Positions 42,704-52,700 of a stretch of DNA of 55,127 bases are shown here, one piece after another. The notes under the pieces were generated by a model. It was not told the DNA's origin. It worked only from the letters and a program-made list of their open reading frames with translations, and did not search any database. The stretch is taken from NCBI GenBank assembly GCA_041494805.1, contig JBGQBN010000023.1:1-55127 (forward strand), read 5' to 3'. This stretch comes from JBGQBN01 sp041494805. Its GTDB lineage: Bacteria; Acidobacteriota; Terriglobia; Terriglobales; Acidobacteriaceae. The translations under genes and the position numbers were made by a program. Positions within the stretch are counted from its first letter, which is position 1; each line of letters begins with the position of its first letter.

Positions 42704-43909
42704 ATGGCCGCTGCTTTGCCGCAACCCGTTCCGCCCTCAGCCGTTGAGCCGAGGCTGGTGCCCGCAGCCGTATCCAGTCCGGAGTTTGACCTTTTGCTCG
42801 CCTGCTGCGTGGGCTCTTCGAACAATCAGCGTAGCGAGCGAATTTCCGAAGCTCTTGGGGCTCACCTCGACTGGAGGCGGCTGATCGAATTGGCGGAGCA
42901 TCATGGGGTCGTGCCGCATGTATATCGCCGTCTGGCGGCCTCAGATTTGGTCCCGGCGCACTCGCTTGAAGCTCTTCAGCAGCATTACGAGACCAACGCC
43001 CGCCAGACTCTGTGGCTCACTCGCGAACTGCTTCACATGCTCGGTCACCTGGAATCTCGCGGCATTCAGGCTTTGCCCTACAAAGGCCCGGTCCTGGCGG
43101 AGCTTCTGTACAGCAACGTTGCTTTCCGCCAGTTTTCGGATCTGGATGTGCTTATCCGCGTTGCGGATGTGCCCAAAGTTAAGTCTGCCTTGTTTGAGTT
43201 GGGATATGAGTCCGGCATTGAGCTCACGCAACAAGAGGAACGTGCTTACCTCGCCTCGGGATACGAGTACACATTCGACAGCGTTCACGGCCGAAATCTT
43301 CTGGAGACGCAGTGGCAAGTCCTGCCCCGTTTCTATTCGGTCGGGTTCGATGTGAAGGGCTTTTTCGATCGAGCCGCCGCCGTCAGCGTGGGCGGACACT
43401 CACTACCTACGCTCTGTGCGGAAGATCTGGTGCTCGTGCTCTGTGTTCATGCTGCCAAACACGTTTGGATACAGCTGTCATGGCTATGCGACATCGCTGA
43501 ATTGGTGCGATCACAGCGGCTCGATTGGGATGCCGTCCAGGCACAAGCCAAGCAGCTCGGAATCGAACGGATCGTGGCTGTAACTTGCTCCCTGGCCCAC
43601 AAGATGCTGGGCGCTCCGGTGCCACCTCCTCTACAGGCGCAGATGCAAGAGGATGGCGAGATTGCATCCCTGGCGGATGAAATCCTGCCCATCATTGCGC
43701 GCAGCGAGGAATACGACACCGAGTCAATCCCATACTTTCGGCTGATGATGCGGCTGAGAGAACGCTGGCAGGACCGTGTCCGGTTCCTATGGCGACTGAT
43801 GGTCACTCCCAGCATGGGGGAATGGTCAGCCATCCGGCTGCCCGCGCCACTTTTTCCGTTCTATCGGTTGGTTCGCCTGTGCCGGCTGGTGGGAAGATTC
43901 ATCCCGTAG
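42704..43909 (+). CDS. NTP_transf_5 nucleotidyltransferase family protein
   Basis: A 401-residue protein. The nucleotidyltransferase core has IQALPYKGPVLAELLY (conserved KG) and FRQFSDLDVLIR, whose DxD would bind metal. Helical C-terminal half (VCVHAAKHVWIQLSWLCDIAELV). Members of this family often accompany lasso and other RiPP clusters that also carry an HPr-kinase-like gene. It may nucleotidylate the peptide or a tailoring enzyme, but this is untested. It is divergent from the exporter genes and is followed by a convergent proC. Confidence 0.82.
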   Translation: MAAALPQPVPPSAVEPRLVPAAVSSPEFDLLLACCVGSSNNQRSERISEALGAHLDWRRLIELAEHHGVVPHVYRRLAASDLVPAHSLEALQQHYETNARQTLWLTRELLHMLGHLESRGIQALPYKGPVLAELLYSNVAFRQFSDLDVLIRVADVPKVKSALFELGYESGIELTQQEERAYLASGYEYTFDSVHGRNLLETQWQVLPRFYSVGFDVKGFFDRAAAVSVGGHSLPTLCAEDLVLVLCVHAAKHVWIQLSWLCDIAELVRSQRLDWDAVQAQAKQLGIERIVAVTCSLAHKMLGAPVPPPLQAQMQEDGEIASLADEILPIIARSEEYDTESIPYFRLMMRLRERWQDRVRFLWRLMVTPSMGEWSAIRLPAPLFPFYRLVRLCRLVGRFIP

Positions 43910-43927
43910 AACTTCGCTAGCGATCTC

Positions 43928-44734
43928 TCAACCCTTTGCGTTTTTCCGCGCCCGCTTCATCCCCGCACGAAGCCCCTGCTCGATCATTTGCCCATACCCG
44001 GCCTTGTTCATGGCCGCCATCACGGCCGCTGCGATCCCTCCCGGCGTAGCCGCTTCACGGAGCAAATGATCCAGGGTGATGTCTCCCTCCCGCCATGCGA
44101 GAATCCCATCTGCTAAGGCATGGGCAGCGGCTGTCGCCGCGCTCTTACGGTCCAAACCCACCTTTCTAGCTGCTTCGGTCAATGCCGCCAGTGCGTGATA
44201 ACCGTGGCTGCTGGAATAGCTGACCGTAAACGCATCGAACTTTCCCTCGGGAATCTCCAGCACGGTGCCAACGCTCGCAAAGAAGTCCTTAACCTCACGC
44301 CGGGCTGCGCGAGAGACGCCACGTTGGAAAGTTACCGCGGTGAGTCCACGCCCGCTGCGGCACACGGGACTGGGCATGGCGCGCGCCCAGCGCACGGGCG
44401 GTCCCAAGCGCGCCTGTAGCTTGGCGAGTGGCACTCCAGCGGCCAGGCTCACCGCGGTCAGCGTACGTTCGATCGGCGCGATCTCTTTCAGCAACTGCCG
44501 AACCGAGTTCGGCCGCACCGCGACGATCAACATACGTGCCTGCTCGATCGCGGGACGCAGATCCCGCTCGATGCTGATACCAAATTGCCGTTTGAGTTCG
44601 TACAACTTCCGTAGATGGCGATCATGTACCACGATGGGCTTGTCGTATCTCGCCAGCCGGAGACCAGCCACAAGTGCGCCCGTGATGCGCCCGCCGCCCA
44701 GAAAGACCGTGGCCTTCATACGAGTTTGTTTCAC
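43928..44734 (-). CDS. proC: Pyrroline-5-carboxylate reductase
   Basis: The N-terminal Rossmann motif TVFLGGGRITGALVAGL and the C-terminal dimer-domain segment FTVSYSSSHGYHALAALTEAARKVGLDRKSA are typical of ProC, as is the final LREAATPGGIAAAVMAAM. It reduces pyrroline-5-carboxylate to proline. The start at GTG 44734 overlaps the TGA at 44731-44733 that would end the upstream aminotransferase, an overlap that helps show that gene's original end. ATG 44719 is an alternative start. Confidence 0.88.
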   Translation of the reverse strand: MKQTRMKATVFLGGGRITGALVAGLRLARYDKPIVVHDRHLRKLYELKRQFGISIERDLRPAIEQARMLIVAVRPNSVRQLLKEIAPIERTLTAVSLAAGVPLAKLQARLGPPVRWARAMPSPVCRSGRGLTAVTFQRGVSRAARREVKDFFASVGTVLEIPEGKFDAFTVSYSSSHGYHALAALTEAARKVGLDRKSAATAAAHALADGILAWREGDITLDHLLREAATPGGIAAAVMAAMNKAGYGQMIEQGLRAGMKRARKNAKG

Positions 44735-46071
44735 GTTAGGTTGGCACAGGCCTGATCGGCCGCTTCCACCAGCGCTCGGAAATCAGTCTCAGTGTGCGCA
44801 GTGGATATGATCCAATGCAGGCCATTCGAAGGAGTCATGTAAACGCCACGTTAAAGCAGCAGGTGCACGAAGCGGGAGTAGAGGGATGTGTCCACGTAGG
44901 CGCAGTAGTCGCGGTAATTGTGGATGGCATCGCGCTCGGTGAAGTAGATCTGGAACATTGGCCCGAAGCCCTGCACGATGGCCTTTACTTTGCGCCGCCG
45001 GAATACTTCCCGCAGTCCTGCGATGGCGGCGTCTCCCATGGCGTGCAGCTTGCGATACGCGCCCTCGACTGACAACAAGTCCAGATTAGCGGCGACCACC
45101 TTCATGGTCAGCCGATGTCCATTGAAGGTGCCATAGTGCAGCACCATCTCATCCCGCCAACGCATGCGATCGAGGATCGCTCGCGGCCCCGCCACGGCGC
45201 CCACGGGGAATCCCGCGCCCAATGCCTTTCCAAACGTGCTCAAGTCAGGCTGAAGGCCGTAGTACTGCTGGCATCCACCGGGCGCGTAGCGGAAACCCGT
45301 CACTACTTCGTCCAGGATGAGCAGCGCGCCGTACTCGCGCGTCAACTCGCACATTCGTTTGAGATAACCATCTCGCGGCAGGATACAGCCCATATTGGCC
45401 ATGATGGGTTCTGTGATCACCGCGGCCAGTTCATGGCCATGCTTTCGCATCACACGCTCAAGCGCGGCGACTTCGTTCCAGGGCGCGAGCACCACATCAT
45501 CAAATGTCGAGGATGGGATACCTTCCGAGTCTGGAATGCGAGCCGGATTCTCCGGCTGGCCTAGTTGCTCGGGTGGATGGCTGTGCGCGTTCAGAAGATA
45601 GGGGTCGTACCAACCGTGATAGTGGCCTTCGAACTTCAGGAACTTCTGTCGTCCGGTGTGAGCTCGTGCCAGCCGCAACGCCAGCATCGTCGCTTCGGTT
45701 CCGGTGTTGGTAAACCGCACGACTTCAGCCGACGGCACCATCCGGCGGAGACGCTCCGCCGCTTCCACTTCCGCCGAAGTGGCTGTCGCGAAGTGCGAGC
45801 CTTCCGCTATAGCCTGGGAAACTACGGAAACCAACGTCGGATGCGCGTGACCCTGGATGAGTGCGCCGAACGACATCATGAAATCCACATACTCGTTGCC
45901 GTCGGCATCCCATACATGAGAGCCCTGGCCGCGTTCCAGGAAGATTGGTCCCGGCGCATAGACAGCCGTACCGCGGGACGGCGAGTTCACGCCCTCGACC
46001 AGCGATTGCTGTGCCCGCTCAAACCAGCGCTCAGAACCAGTTCGGCTGCGGGTTGTGGCGTTCTGTGCCAT
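44731..46071 (-). pseudogene. GSA-aminomutase-like class III aminotransferase interrupted by in-frame TAA
   Basis: The open part (44851-46071, 406 residues) is a complete-looking fold-type I enzyme: VVRFTNTGTEATMLALRLARA, LLILDEVVTGFRYAPGG and the PLP lysine in STFGKALGAGFPVG. At 44851-44853 a TAA follows FVHLLL, yet the same frame continues as RGVYMTPSNGLHWIISTAHT, the normal C-terminal tail of this family, to a TGA at 44731-44733. The expected residue is Glu (GAA), so one G-to-T change explains it. It is called interrupted; a sequencing error is the main alternative. Function is probably amino transfer on a small keto acid rather than heme synthesis. Confidence 0.75.
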
Positions 46072-46098
46072 GGATCGGAGTGTGGATTTACAAGAGAA

Positions 46099-46860
46099 TC
46101 AGTCTGCCGTGCCGCCTCCGTCCACGACCAGCGCGGAGCCGGTAATGAAAGAAGAGTCGTCGGATGCCAGGAATAGTGCTGCCTTGGCGATCTCGTCCGC
46201 AGTCCCAATTCTTCCCAGGGGACGATCGTTGCAGCCGGCCAGGTAATCTTCCCACTTCAGACCGCGCATTCGCGCATCCTCGGGAAGCATGGGTGTATCC
46301 ACATCGCCGGGGCAGATGCAGTTTACGCGGATTCCTTGCCGTCCATGATCAATTGCCATCGCCTTGGTCAAGAGCACAACGCCGCCTTTCGAAGCACAGT
46401 ACGCCACCGCTGCGTCGCCGCCGACAATACCCCAGCCTGAGCTGTTGTTAATAATTACTCCGCTGCCCTGCCGGATCATGGCCGGCAGAGCGGACTTCGA
46501 CATGAGGAATGTGCCTTTCAAGTTGACGTCGATCTGCAGGTCCCATTCCTCTTCCGTACAGTCGAGGGTTGTGTGCGGATAAAAGACACCGGCGTTGTTG
46601 AACAGGATGTCGAGTTGTCCGAAGGAGCGCAACGTTTCATCAACTGCGCGGCGGCATTCGTCCGCCTTGCGAACGTCTGTGCGGATGAAGACGGCCTTGC
46701 CGCCGTGCTGGATAATTTTTTGGGTCACCGCGTGACCCCGCTCCTCATTGCGGCCGGTAACGGCAACCTGCGCGCCTTCCTTTGCGAAGAGAACCGCCGT
46801 GGCCTCGCCGATGCCGGAGGTTCCGCCTGTGATCAGAGCGACTTTATTTTCCAGGCGCAT
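46099..46860 (-). CDS. Short-chain dehydrogenase/reductase (SDR)
   Basis: A 253-residue classical SDR: TGGTSGIG cofactor motif, NNAG, catalytic Ser in NSSGWGIVGG with Tyr-x3-Lys in AYCASKGG, and C-terminal NCICPGDVDTPML. First of three paralogous SDRs in this operon; it shares with the middle copy the rare SGWG serine motif and NCICPGD, suggesting that the two are recent duplicates. It acts as an NAD(P)-dependent alcohol/ketone oxidoreductase; substrate unknown. It ends 27 bp before the interrupted aminotransferase. Confidence 0.88.
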   Translation of the reverse strand: MRLENKVALITGGTSGIGEATAVLFAKEGAQVAVTGRNEERGHAVTQKIIQHGGKAVFIRTDVRKADECRRAVDETLRSFGQLDILFNNAGVFYPHTTLDCTEEEWDLQIDVNLKGTFLMSKSALPAMIRQGSGVIINNSSGWGIVGGDAAVAYCASKGGVVLLTKAMAIDHGRQGIRVNCICPGDVDTPMLPEDARMRGLKWEDYLAGCNDRPLGRIGTADEIAKAALFLASDDSSFITGSALVVDGGGTAD

Positions 46861-46868
46861 ATTTTTCC

Positions 46869-47663
46869 TCAGACCGATCCCGCCAAGCCTCCGCCATCCA
46901 CGACCAGAGCCGTTCCGGTCACGAACGAAGCCGCATCACTCGCCAGGTAGAGCGCTGCCTGAGCGATTTCTTCCGGCTTGCCTACGCGGCCCAGCGGCCG
47001 GCGTGCCGCCTCGTTCAGAAAAAGATCTTCCGGCTGGCCCAATTGCCGGGCCTCATTACGCAGCATGGCAGTGTCGGTGTCGCCCGGGCAAATGCAATTC
47101 ACGCGAATCTTTTGTGGACCATGGTCCACGGCCATTGCCTTGGTTAGCAGCACGACCGCACCCTTCGAAGCGCAGTACACGGCTGCCCTTGGCCCACCTG
47201 TCAACCCCCAGCCGGATGCCACGTTGATGATGGAGCCACCGCCCGCCTTTGCCATGACAGGAATGACCTGCCGCGACATCAAGTAGACAGATTTTACGTT
47301 TACCGCCATCACCCGGTCCCAGTCTTCTTCGCTGAGTTCAACAACCGAGGCGCGGCGGATGATTCCGGCGTTATTGAACAGGATGTGGATCCCGCCAAGC
47401 TCACCGAGGGCGTGCTCGACAACACGTTGGCAGTCGGTGGCATTGGCAACATCGCCTTTTTCATAGATCACTCGGCCGCCAGCGGCTGTGATGTCACGCA
47501 CAGCGTCCTGGCCGGCCGTCTCATTGATGTCGGTAATGGCGACAGCGGCACCCTCGCGGGCAAAGAGCAGCGCGGTCGCCCGTCCAATGCCGGAAGCCCC
47601 ACCGGTAATCAGCGCCACTTTGTTCGCCAGAGCGCCGGCTGGATGGTTTGCAGAATTGGCCAT
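46869..47663 (-). CDS. Short-chain dehydrogenase/reductase (SDR)
   Basis: A 264-residue classical SDR: TGGASGIG, NNAGIIRR, NVASGWGLTGG with YCASKGAVVL, and NCICPGDTDTAML. Closely similar to the downstream SDR at 46099, 8 bp away, and likely its duplicate. An acidic residue after the second strand (ITDINE) suggests NAD preference. Substrate unknown; the pair may act on the two ends of one hydroxy-acid or polyol path. Confidence 0.88.
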   Translation of the reverse strand: MANSANHPAGALANKVALITGGASGIGRATALLFAREGAAVAITDINETAGQDAVRDITAAGGRVIYEKGDVANATDCQRVVEHALGELGGIHILFNNAGIIRRASVVELSEEDWDRVMAVNVKSVYLMSRQVIPVMAKAGGGSIINVASGWGLTGGPRAAVYCASKGAVVLLTKAMAVDHGPQKIRVNCICPGDTDTAMLRNEARQLGQPEDLFLNEAARRPLGRVGKPEEIAQAALYLASDAASFVTGTALVVDGGGLAGSV

Positions 47664-47675
47664 TCGGATGAGGAG

Positions 47676-48428
47676 TTATCTACCCGCCAGGCTGCCCGCC
47701 GTTTCCGCGCCGTCGATGGTGTATACATGTCCTGTCATGTACGCCGCATCATCCGACGCCAGGAATGCAAACAGCGCCGCGATTTCTTCCGGCTTGGCGT
47801 GCCGCCTCATGGGAATCTTCCCGTTCACGTCGTCCAGCATCGCATCCGTGTACTCGGCGCGCTGCATAGGCGTGAGCACGTATCCCGGCGCCACGGCACA
47901 CACCCGAACCTTGGGGGCCAGCTCCAACGCCATCGAGCGCGTCAGCTCGATCACTCCAGCTTTGGTCGCATTGTAATCCGCGTAGTAGGGATAACCCACA
48001 ATGCCGTTGGTCGAAGCCGTTTGCAGAATAGCTCCGCTCCCACGCTCCCACATGTGGCGCGCAGCCGCCTGAGCCACGTAGAACACGCCAGTCAGGTTCA
48101 CGGCGATTACTCTGTCCCACTCTTCGGGCGTGATATCGAGGAAGTTATGCCGAATACTGATGCCGGCATTATTAATCAGCACATCTAGGCCACCCATCAT
48201 TCGCACGGCATCGGCAAACGCGGCTTGTACCTGCTTGAGATTGGAAACGTCTGCGTCCACGGTGCCTGTCAACTTCGGCAACTGGCGCTGGATCTGCTCC
48301 CGTCCCTTGGCGTCGCGGTCGAGTACACACACCGCCGAGCCTTCTTCCAGAAAGCGGGCTGCCGTCGCCGCCCCAATGCCGCTGGCGCCGCCCGTGATGA
48401 GCACACGTTTCCCTTTGAGACCTCGCAT
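47676..48428 (-). CDS. Short-chain dehydrogenase/reductase (SDR)
   Basis: A 250-residue classical SDR: TGGASGIG, NNAGISIRHNFLD, Ser in QTASTNGIVGYPYYADYNATKAG and VCAVAPGYVLTPM. It differs from the other two copies in the active-site loop, so it likely has a different substrate. The Asp after beta-2 (VCVLDRDAKG) favours NAD. The gene follows the DUF155 gene by 8 bp and precedes the next SDR by 12 bp. Confidence 0.88.
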   Translation of the reverse strand: MRGLKGKRVLITGGASGIGAATAARFLEEGSAVCVLDRDAKGREQIQRQLPKLTGTVDADVSNLKQVQAAFADAVRMMGGLDVLINNAGISIRHNFLDITPEEWDRVIAVNLTGVFYVAQAAARHMWERGSGAILQTASTNGIVGYPYYADYNATKAGVIELTRSMALELAPKVRVCAVAPGYVLTPMQRAEYTDAMLDDVNGKIPMRRHAKPEEIAALFAFLASDDAAYMTGHVYTIDGAETAGSLAGR

Positions 48429-48436
48429 CGTTTCTC

Positions 48437-49585
48437 CTAGGGTGTCTTGCCCTTGAACAGGAAAAGTAGGTCGATGATCAGGATGATTACGATCATGAGT
48501 TCCAGCACGAACGCACGACTCTGGTTGAACTGGTCCACCATGAAGCGGTAAAGCTCCTCGGCAGTTGTCAGTTTCTGGGTGACCAGATCCTTGTAGTCGG
48601 GAACGCCGACCTTCGCCGCGGCCAGCTTGTACAAGCGTGCGGAGAACATGTCGCTCAGAAACTTAATGGCATTGTCGGCGCGCTCGGTCAACTCGTTCAC
48701 GTCGAGCACGACGGTGTGCAGTTTGGTCGCGGCGCGGGCCAGACGCCAGCGGGCCAGCATCCCGGTCCCCTTGTCGAGGGAGGCGTACACGCTTTCCAGT
48801 TCACGGGTAAGAAACTCATCGTAGTGGCGAAACTCCAGCAACTGCGAGTTGGCGTACTCCAGCAGTTGAATAGCGGTTTCCGCGCCCGCCTCGCTGTCGT
48901 ACAAGAAGGCGGCATTCCAGCCGATCACCGCCAGGTCGTTGGGATAATAAGAAATACGCGACTGCAGAATCTCATTGCGTTCGCCGTCGGAAAGCTGGGC
49001 CGTTTCGCCGCGAACGATCTGCGCGATGCGCTCGCCATGCGCAGTGCACACCTCGGCGGCCGACGGGGACCCGCTGATCTCACGCACGTGAAAGATAAAG
49101 TAGTCCTCGCTCAGCCAGTCCGGATAAGGCTTAACCAGCGCCGGAGCCGCGCGATCGAGTTTCTGATGCGCGATGCGGGAAGCATGACGCTCAAAGTCCA
49201 CGTCCCACACCCAGCGGCTGCACAGGCGCACCAGCGTGTCCCAGTCGCCGGAGAATGGCAGCTCGAAGACCACGCTCAACACGCCGTAGTCGTAATACTT
49301 GATTTGTCCTTCCAGTCGTTCGCCGCTCTCCAGTACCAAGGGTTCAATAGGTTCCACTACGGGGGGGCGCTGGTAACGAACGTAGCCGGGGGCGGGATGC
49401 TTGAAGCTGGGCTCGAGTGTGCGTGCCCCGAAAATCTCGCGGAGCTGATCCAGCCGAATCTCTTCGCAAACGTCGAACTGAATGAGGACCAGAACGGAGC
49501 CGTGGAGCGAGGCTTCGATTGTCGGCTCGGCGTTCATCCGACCCGAATCGGCAATCGTTATAGAGGGCTCGCCGTCGCGCATCAT
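48437..49585 (-). CDS. RMD1/YagE (DUF155) family membrane protein
   Basis: 382 residues. The DUF155 core includes LVRLCSRWVWDVDFERHASRIAHQ near the middle and ILQSRISYYPNDLAVIGWNAAFLYD, LLEYANSQLLEFRHYDEFLTRELE further on. A single C-terminal membrane helix (AFVLELMIVIILIIDLLFLF) anchors it. Yeast and mammalian relatives (RMD1, RMND1) support mitochondrial translation or morphology; the bacterial role is unknown. It is the first gene of the six-gene operon reaching proC. ATG 49537 (residue 17) is an alternative start. Confidence 0.85.
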   Translation of the reverse strand: MMRDGEPSITIADSGRMNAEPTIEASLHGSVLVLIQFDVCEEIRLDQLREIFGARTLEPSFKHPAPGYVRYQRPPVVEPIEPLVLESGERLEGQIKYYDYGVLSVVFELPFSGDWDTLVRLCSRWVWDVDFERHASRIAHQKLDRAAPALVKPYPDWLSEDYFIFHVREISGSPSAAEVCTAHGERIAQIVRGETAQLSDGERNEILQSRISYYPNDLAVIGWNAAFLYDSEAGAETAIQLLEYANSQLLEFRHYDEFLTRELESVYASLDKGTGMLARWRLARAATKLHTVVLDVNELTERADNAIKFLSDMFSARLYKLAAAKVGVPDYKDLVTQKLTTAEELYRFMVDQFNQSRAFVLELMIVIILIIDLLFLFKGKTP

Positions 49586-49740
49586 AGTGGCTACCTGTCC
49601 AGCCGGGAGTCATGTCAGGGCACCGGGGCCGCCCGGCTAGGGTGTCCTTATTCTCCCAGAATAGCCAGGTTATGGCGAGGAGGTCCGAGGAAACCACGCA
49701 ACTATATGCAAAGAAATAACTTACAAGCAATTCAAAAATT

Positions 49741-49772
49741 TCCTCTGTGTCCCTTGTGTCCTCTGTGGTTAA
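49741..49772 (-). repeat. Dispersed repeat unit, second copy
   Basis: On the minus strand this reads TTAACCACAGAGGACACAAG and continues with GGACACAGAGG, 28 of 31 positions identical to the unit at 24223-24253. It overlaps the end of the FAD/Fe-S gene by only a few bases. The unit is internally repetitive and sits in the gap between two same-strand genes, as the first copy does. The rest of the gap (49586-49740) shows nothing recognisable. Confidence 0.7.
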
Positions 49773-52700
49773 GATCTTCGTCCCCGGGCAAGAGCCCACA
49801 ATAAGGCCATACCAGCAGCCGCTCCGGCGAGGACCAGGCCAGCCTGCCTCATGGACCGCTCCACATCGGCTTTCCGCCGTTGTACATGGATCTGCTCGGG
49901 ATAGGGTCCGTGCGGCCCTAGCGGCCCCTCCCGCAGCGCCATCTGCACGACCTCTGCCAGATGCAGGGCGTGGCGGTCGGTGCACTGCGCAATTTGTTCC
50001 CGGCAACTGAATCCATCGGCGATGATCAGGCAGTCGGGCGAGGCCTTCCGCACCGCCGGCAAAAGTTCCAGTTCGCCAACCGCCAGCGATACGTCGTACT
50101 TGTCTGCTTCGAAACCGAACGAGCCCGCCATGCCGCAACAGCCGGGCGCAGGCGCGTAGTAGTCGATGCCCATCCTCGTAAGCACGGACTCTTCGTCCGT
50201 CATTTTCATGATCGCCTTGTGATGGCAATGACCGTGGACGAGCGCCTTGCGCGCTAACTTGGGTAGAGGGAAATGCCTGGCTTCTTTCTCCAGAAATTCG
50301 CTCAGCAGGAACGTCTGTTGCGATAAGCGCCTGGCTCGATCGTCTTTAGGAAACAGGTTCTTGAGTTCATCGCGAAACACGGCCGCGCAACTCGGTTCCA
50401 GCACAACCACGGGGGTGCCGTTTTCGATCTCAGGCGCCAGGGCATCGAGAATGTCGAGCAACAAGCTCTTGGCGCGATCCAGCATGCCGAAATCGTAGAG
50501 TGGACGTCCACAACACAGATTGGCGCCCGGCAACATTACGCGGAAGCCTGCTGCCTCCAAAACCTCCACGGCAGCTTTGGCCGTATCCGGCAGAAAATAA
50601 TTGTTGAACGTGTCTGGCCACAGCAAGACATGAGTCTTCCCGACGTTCCGCAGCGGCCGGAGCTGGAACCAACTGTGGAAAGTCTGTGGCGCGAAGGGGG
50701 GGATGCTGCGCTCCCGTGGCATGCCCGCAACCAGCTTGGCAATGTCGCGCAGGAAGGGCAGTTGCGTCGTCAAATTCACTAGCCCCGGCGCATTCGACGC
50801 GGCCCGCGCCCAAAGGTCAATGTTTGCGAACGCGTACGCGCTGCGCGGCCGCCGGTGTCCTTCGTAGTAATGAGAAAGAAACTCCGACTTATAGGTGGCC
50901 ACATCCACACCGACCGGGCAGTCGCTCTTGCAGCCTTTGCAGGAGAGGCACAGGTCCAGCGACGCTTTCACTTCCTTACTTCGCCAGCCATCCTGGATCA
51001 CCTCGCCCTTGACCATCTCCCACAGCAGGTGCGCCCGCCCGCGGGTTGAGTGTTCCTCCTCGCCAGTCACGCGGAAGCTGGGACACATGACACCACCTTC
51101 ATAGTGTCGGCACTTCCCGACGCCCACACAGCGCAGCGTAGCGTGTGCCAGGCTGCCGTGATCTTCGGGATACTGAAAGTGTGTCTCCGGCTGCCATGGG
51201 CTATAGGCGGCTCCCAGACGCAAATTCTCATCCAGCCGATAAGGCTCGACTACCTTGCCCGGGTTCATCTTCCAGTCCGGGTCCCAAATCGCTTTGAACT
51301 CACGGAACGCCTGCACCAACTCCGGCCCGAACATTTTTGGCAGCAACTCCGCCCGCGCTTGCCCGTCGCCGTGTTCTCCGGAGAGAGACCCGCCGTAGCT
51401 GACGACCAAGTCGGCAGCCTCCTCCACGAATTTGCGGTACTTGGTAATACCTGCTTGCGTCTCCAAGTCGAAGTTGGTGCGATTGTGGACGCAGCCGTGG
51501 CCAAAGTGCCCATACAGCGTGCCGCGATAGCCGTAGCCGTCCATCAGCTTGCGCAATTCGCGAAGATAGCTGCCAAGCTTGTCCGGCGCGACCGCGGAAT
51601 CCTCCCAGCCTTCCCAAGCCAGTGGCTCACCGGGAACGTGTGAGATCACTCCCAGGCTGGACTCTCGGACTTCCCAAACTCGCTTGACCTGCTGTTTGTC
51701 GGTGAACAGGCGCATCTGTGGCGGTTTCGCACTCTTACTCAAGTCTGCCATCAACCCGCGCGCCTGAGCTTCCGCTCCCGAAGCGGTGTCCGCGCCGAAC
51801 TCCGCCAGCAGCCAGCCACCGCCCTGGGGCAACAGAGCCAGCCCTTCGGAGTTGATCCCTTTCCGCCGGGTGTACTCAACCAACAGATCGTCGATGCCCT
51901 CGAGCCCGATCGGCTTGTGCGCCATGATGTCCGGCGCGTGGTCGGCGCACTGGTAGATATCCGGATACGCAATCAGCAGCAAGACGCGTTCCGGCGGGCT
52001 TTCCACCAGTCGGCAAGTGGCTTCGAGCACGGTTACGCAGGTTCCTTCCGAGCCCACCAGCGCCCGCGCAACGTGAAAGCCATTTTCCGGTAGGAGATAA
52101 TTGAGGTTGTATCCCGAAACCCGCCGCGGAATGTTGGGATAGCGTTGGCGAATGAGATCGCCATAGCTGGCGGCTAGAGTCTTGAGCCGGGTGTAGATCT
52201 CTCCCCGGCGGCCGCCCTCTCGAACAATTCTTTCTAACTCTTCGCTGCTGGTCTGGCCCACTTGCATCCGCAGACCATCGTAGGTGAAGATTTCCAACTC
52301 CTCGATGTTGTCATCGGTTTTGCCCGCCATCACCGAATGCACACCACAAGAGTTGTTGCCGATCATGCCGCCCAGGGTGCAACGATCATGCGTGGCCGGA
52401 TCCGGCCCAAAGGTCAGGCCACGTTTCTCGGCGGCATTGCGCAGATGATCGAGGATCACTCCCGGCTGAACCCGCGCCCGGCGGCGCTCCGCGTCGATTT
52501 CGATAATCCCCGCCAGGTACTTCGACAGGTCGAGAACGACCGCGACATTGCAGCACTGTCCCGCCAACGAGGTTCCGCCACCTCGGCAGAGAATGGGTGC
52601 GCCGTATTCACGAGAGAGGGAGATGGCAGCGATCACGTCATCTACATCGCGTGGAATCACGACGCCAATCGGGACTTGGCGATAGTTCGATCCGTCGGTG

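Noticed and set aside
37926..43909. Calling the peptide cluster a lasso peptide cluster
   Set aside because: No asparagine-synthetase-like cyclase or transglutaminase-like B2 protease is present; only the accessory genes match.
44727..44742. TGTTTCACGTTAGGTT as a second parS site
   Set aside because: The second half-site is broken and it lies at the proC start, inside coding DNA.
48716..49804. Plus-strand 362-residue ORF
   Set aside because: Antisense shadow of the DUF155 gene.
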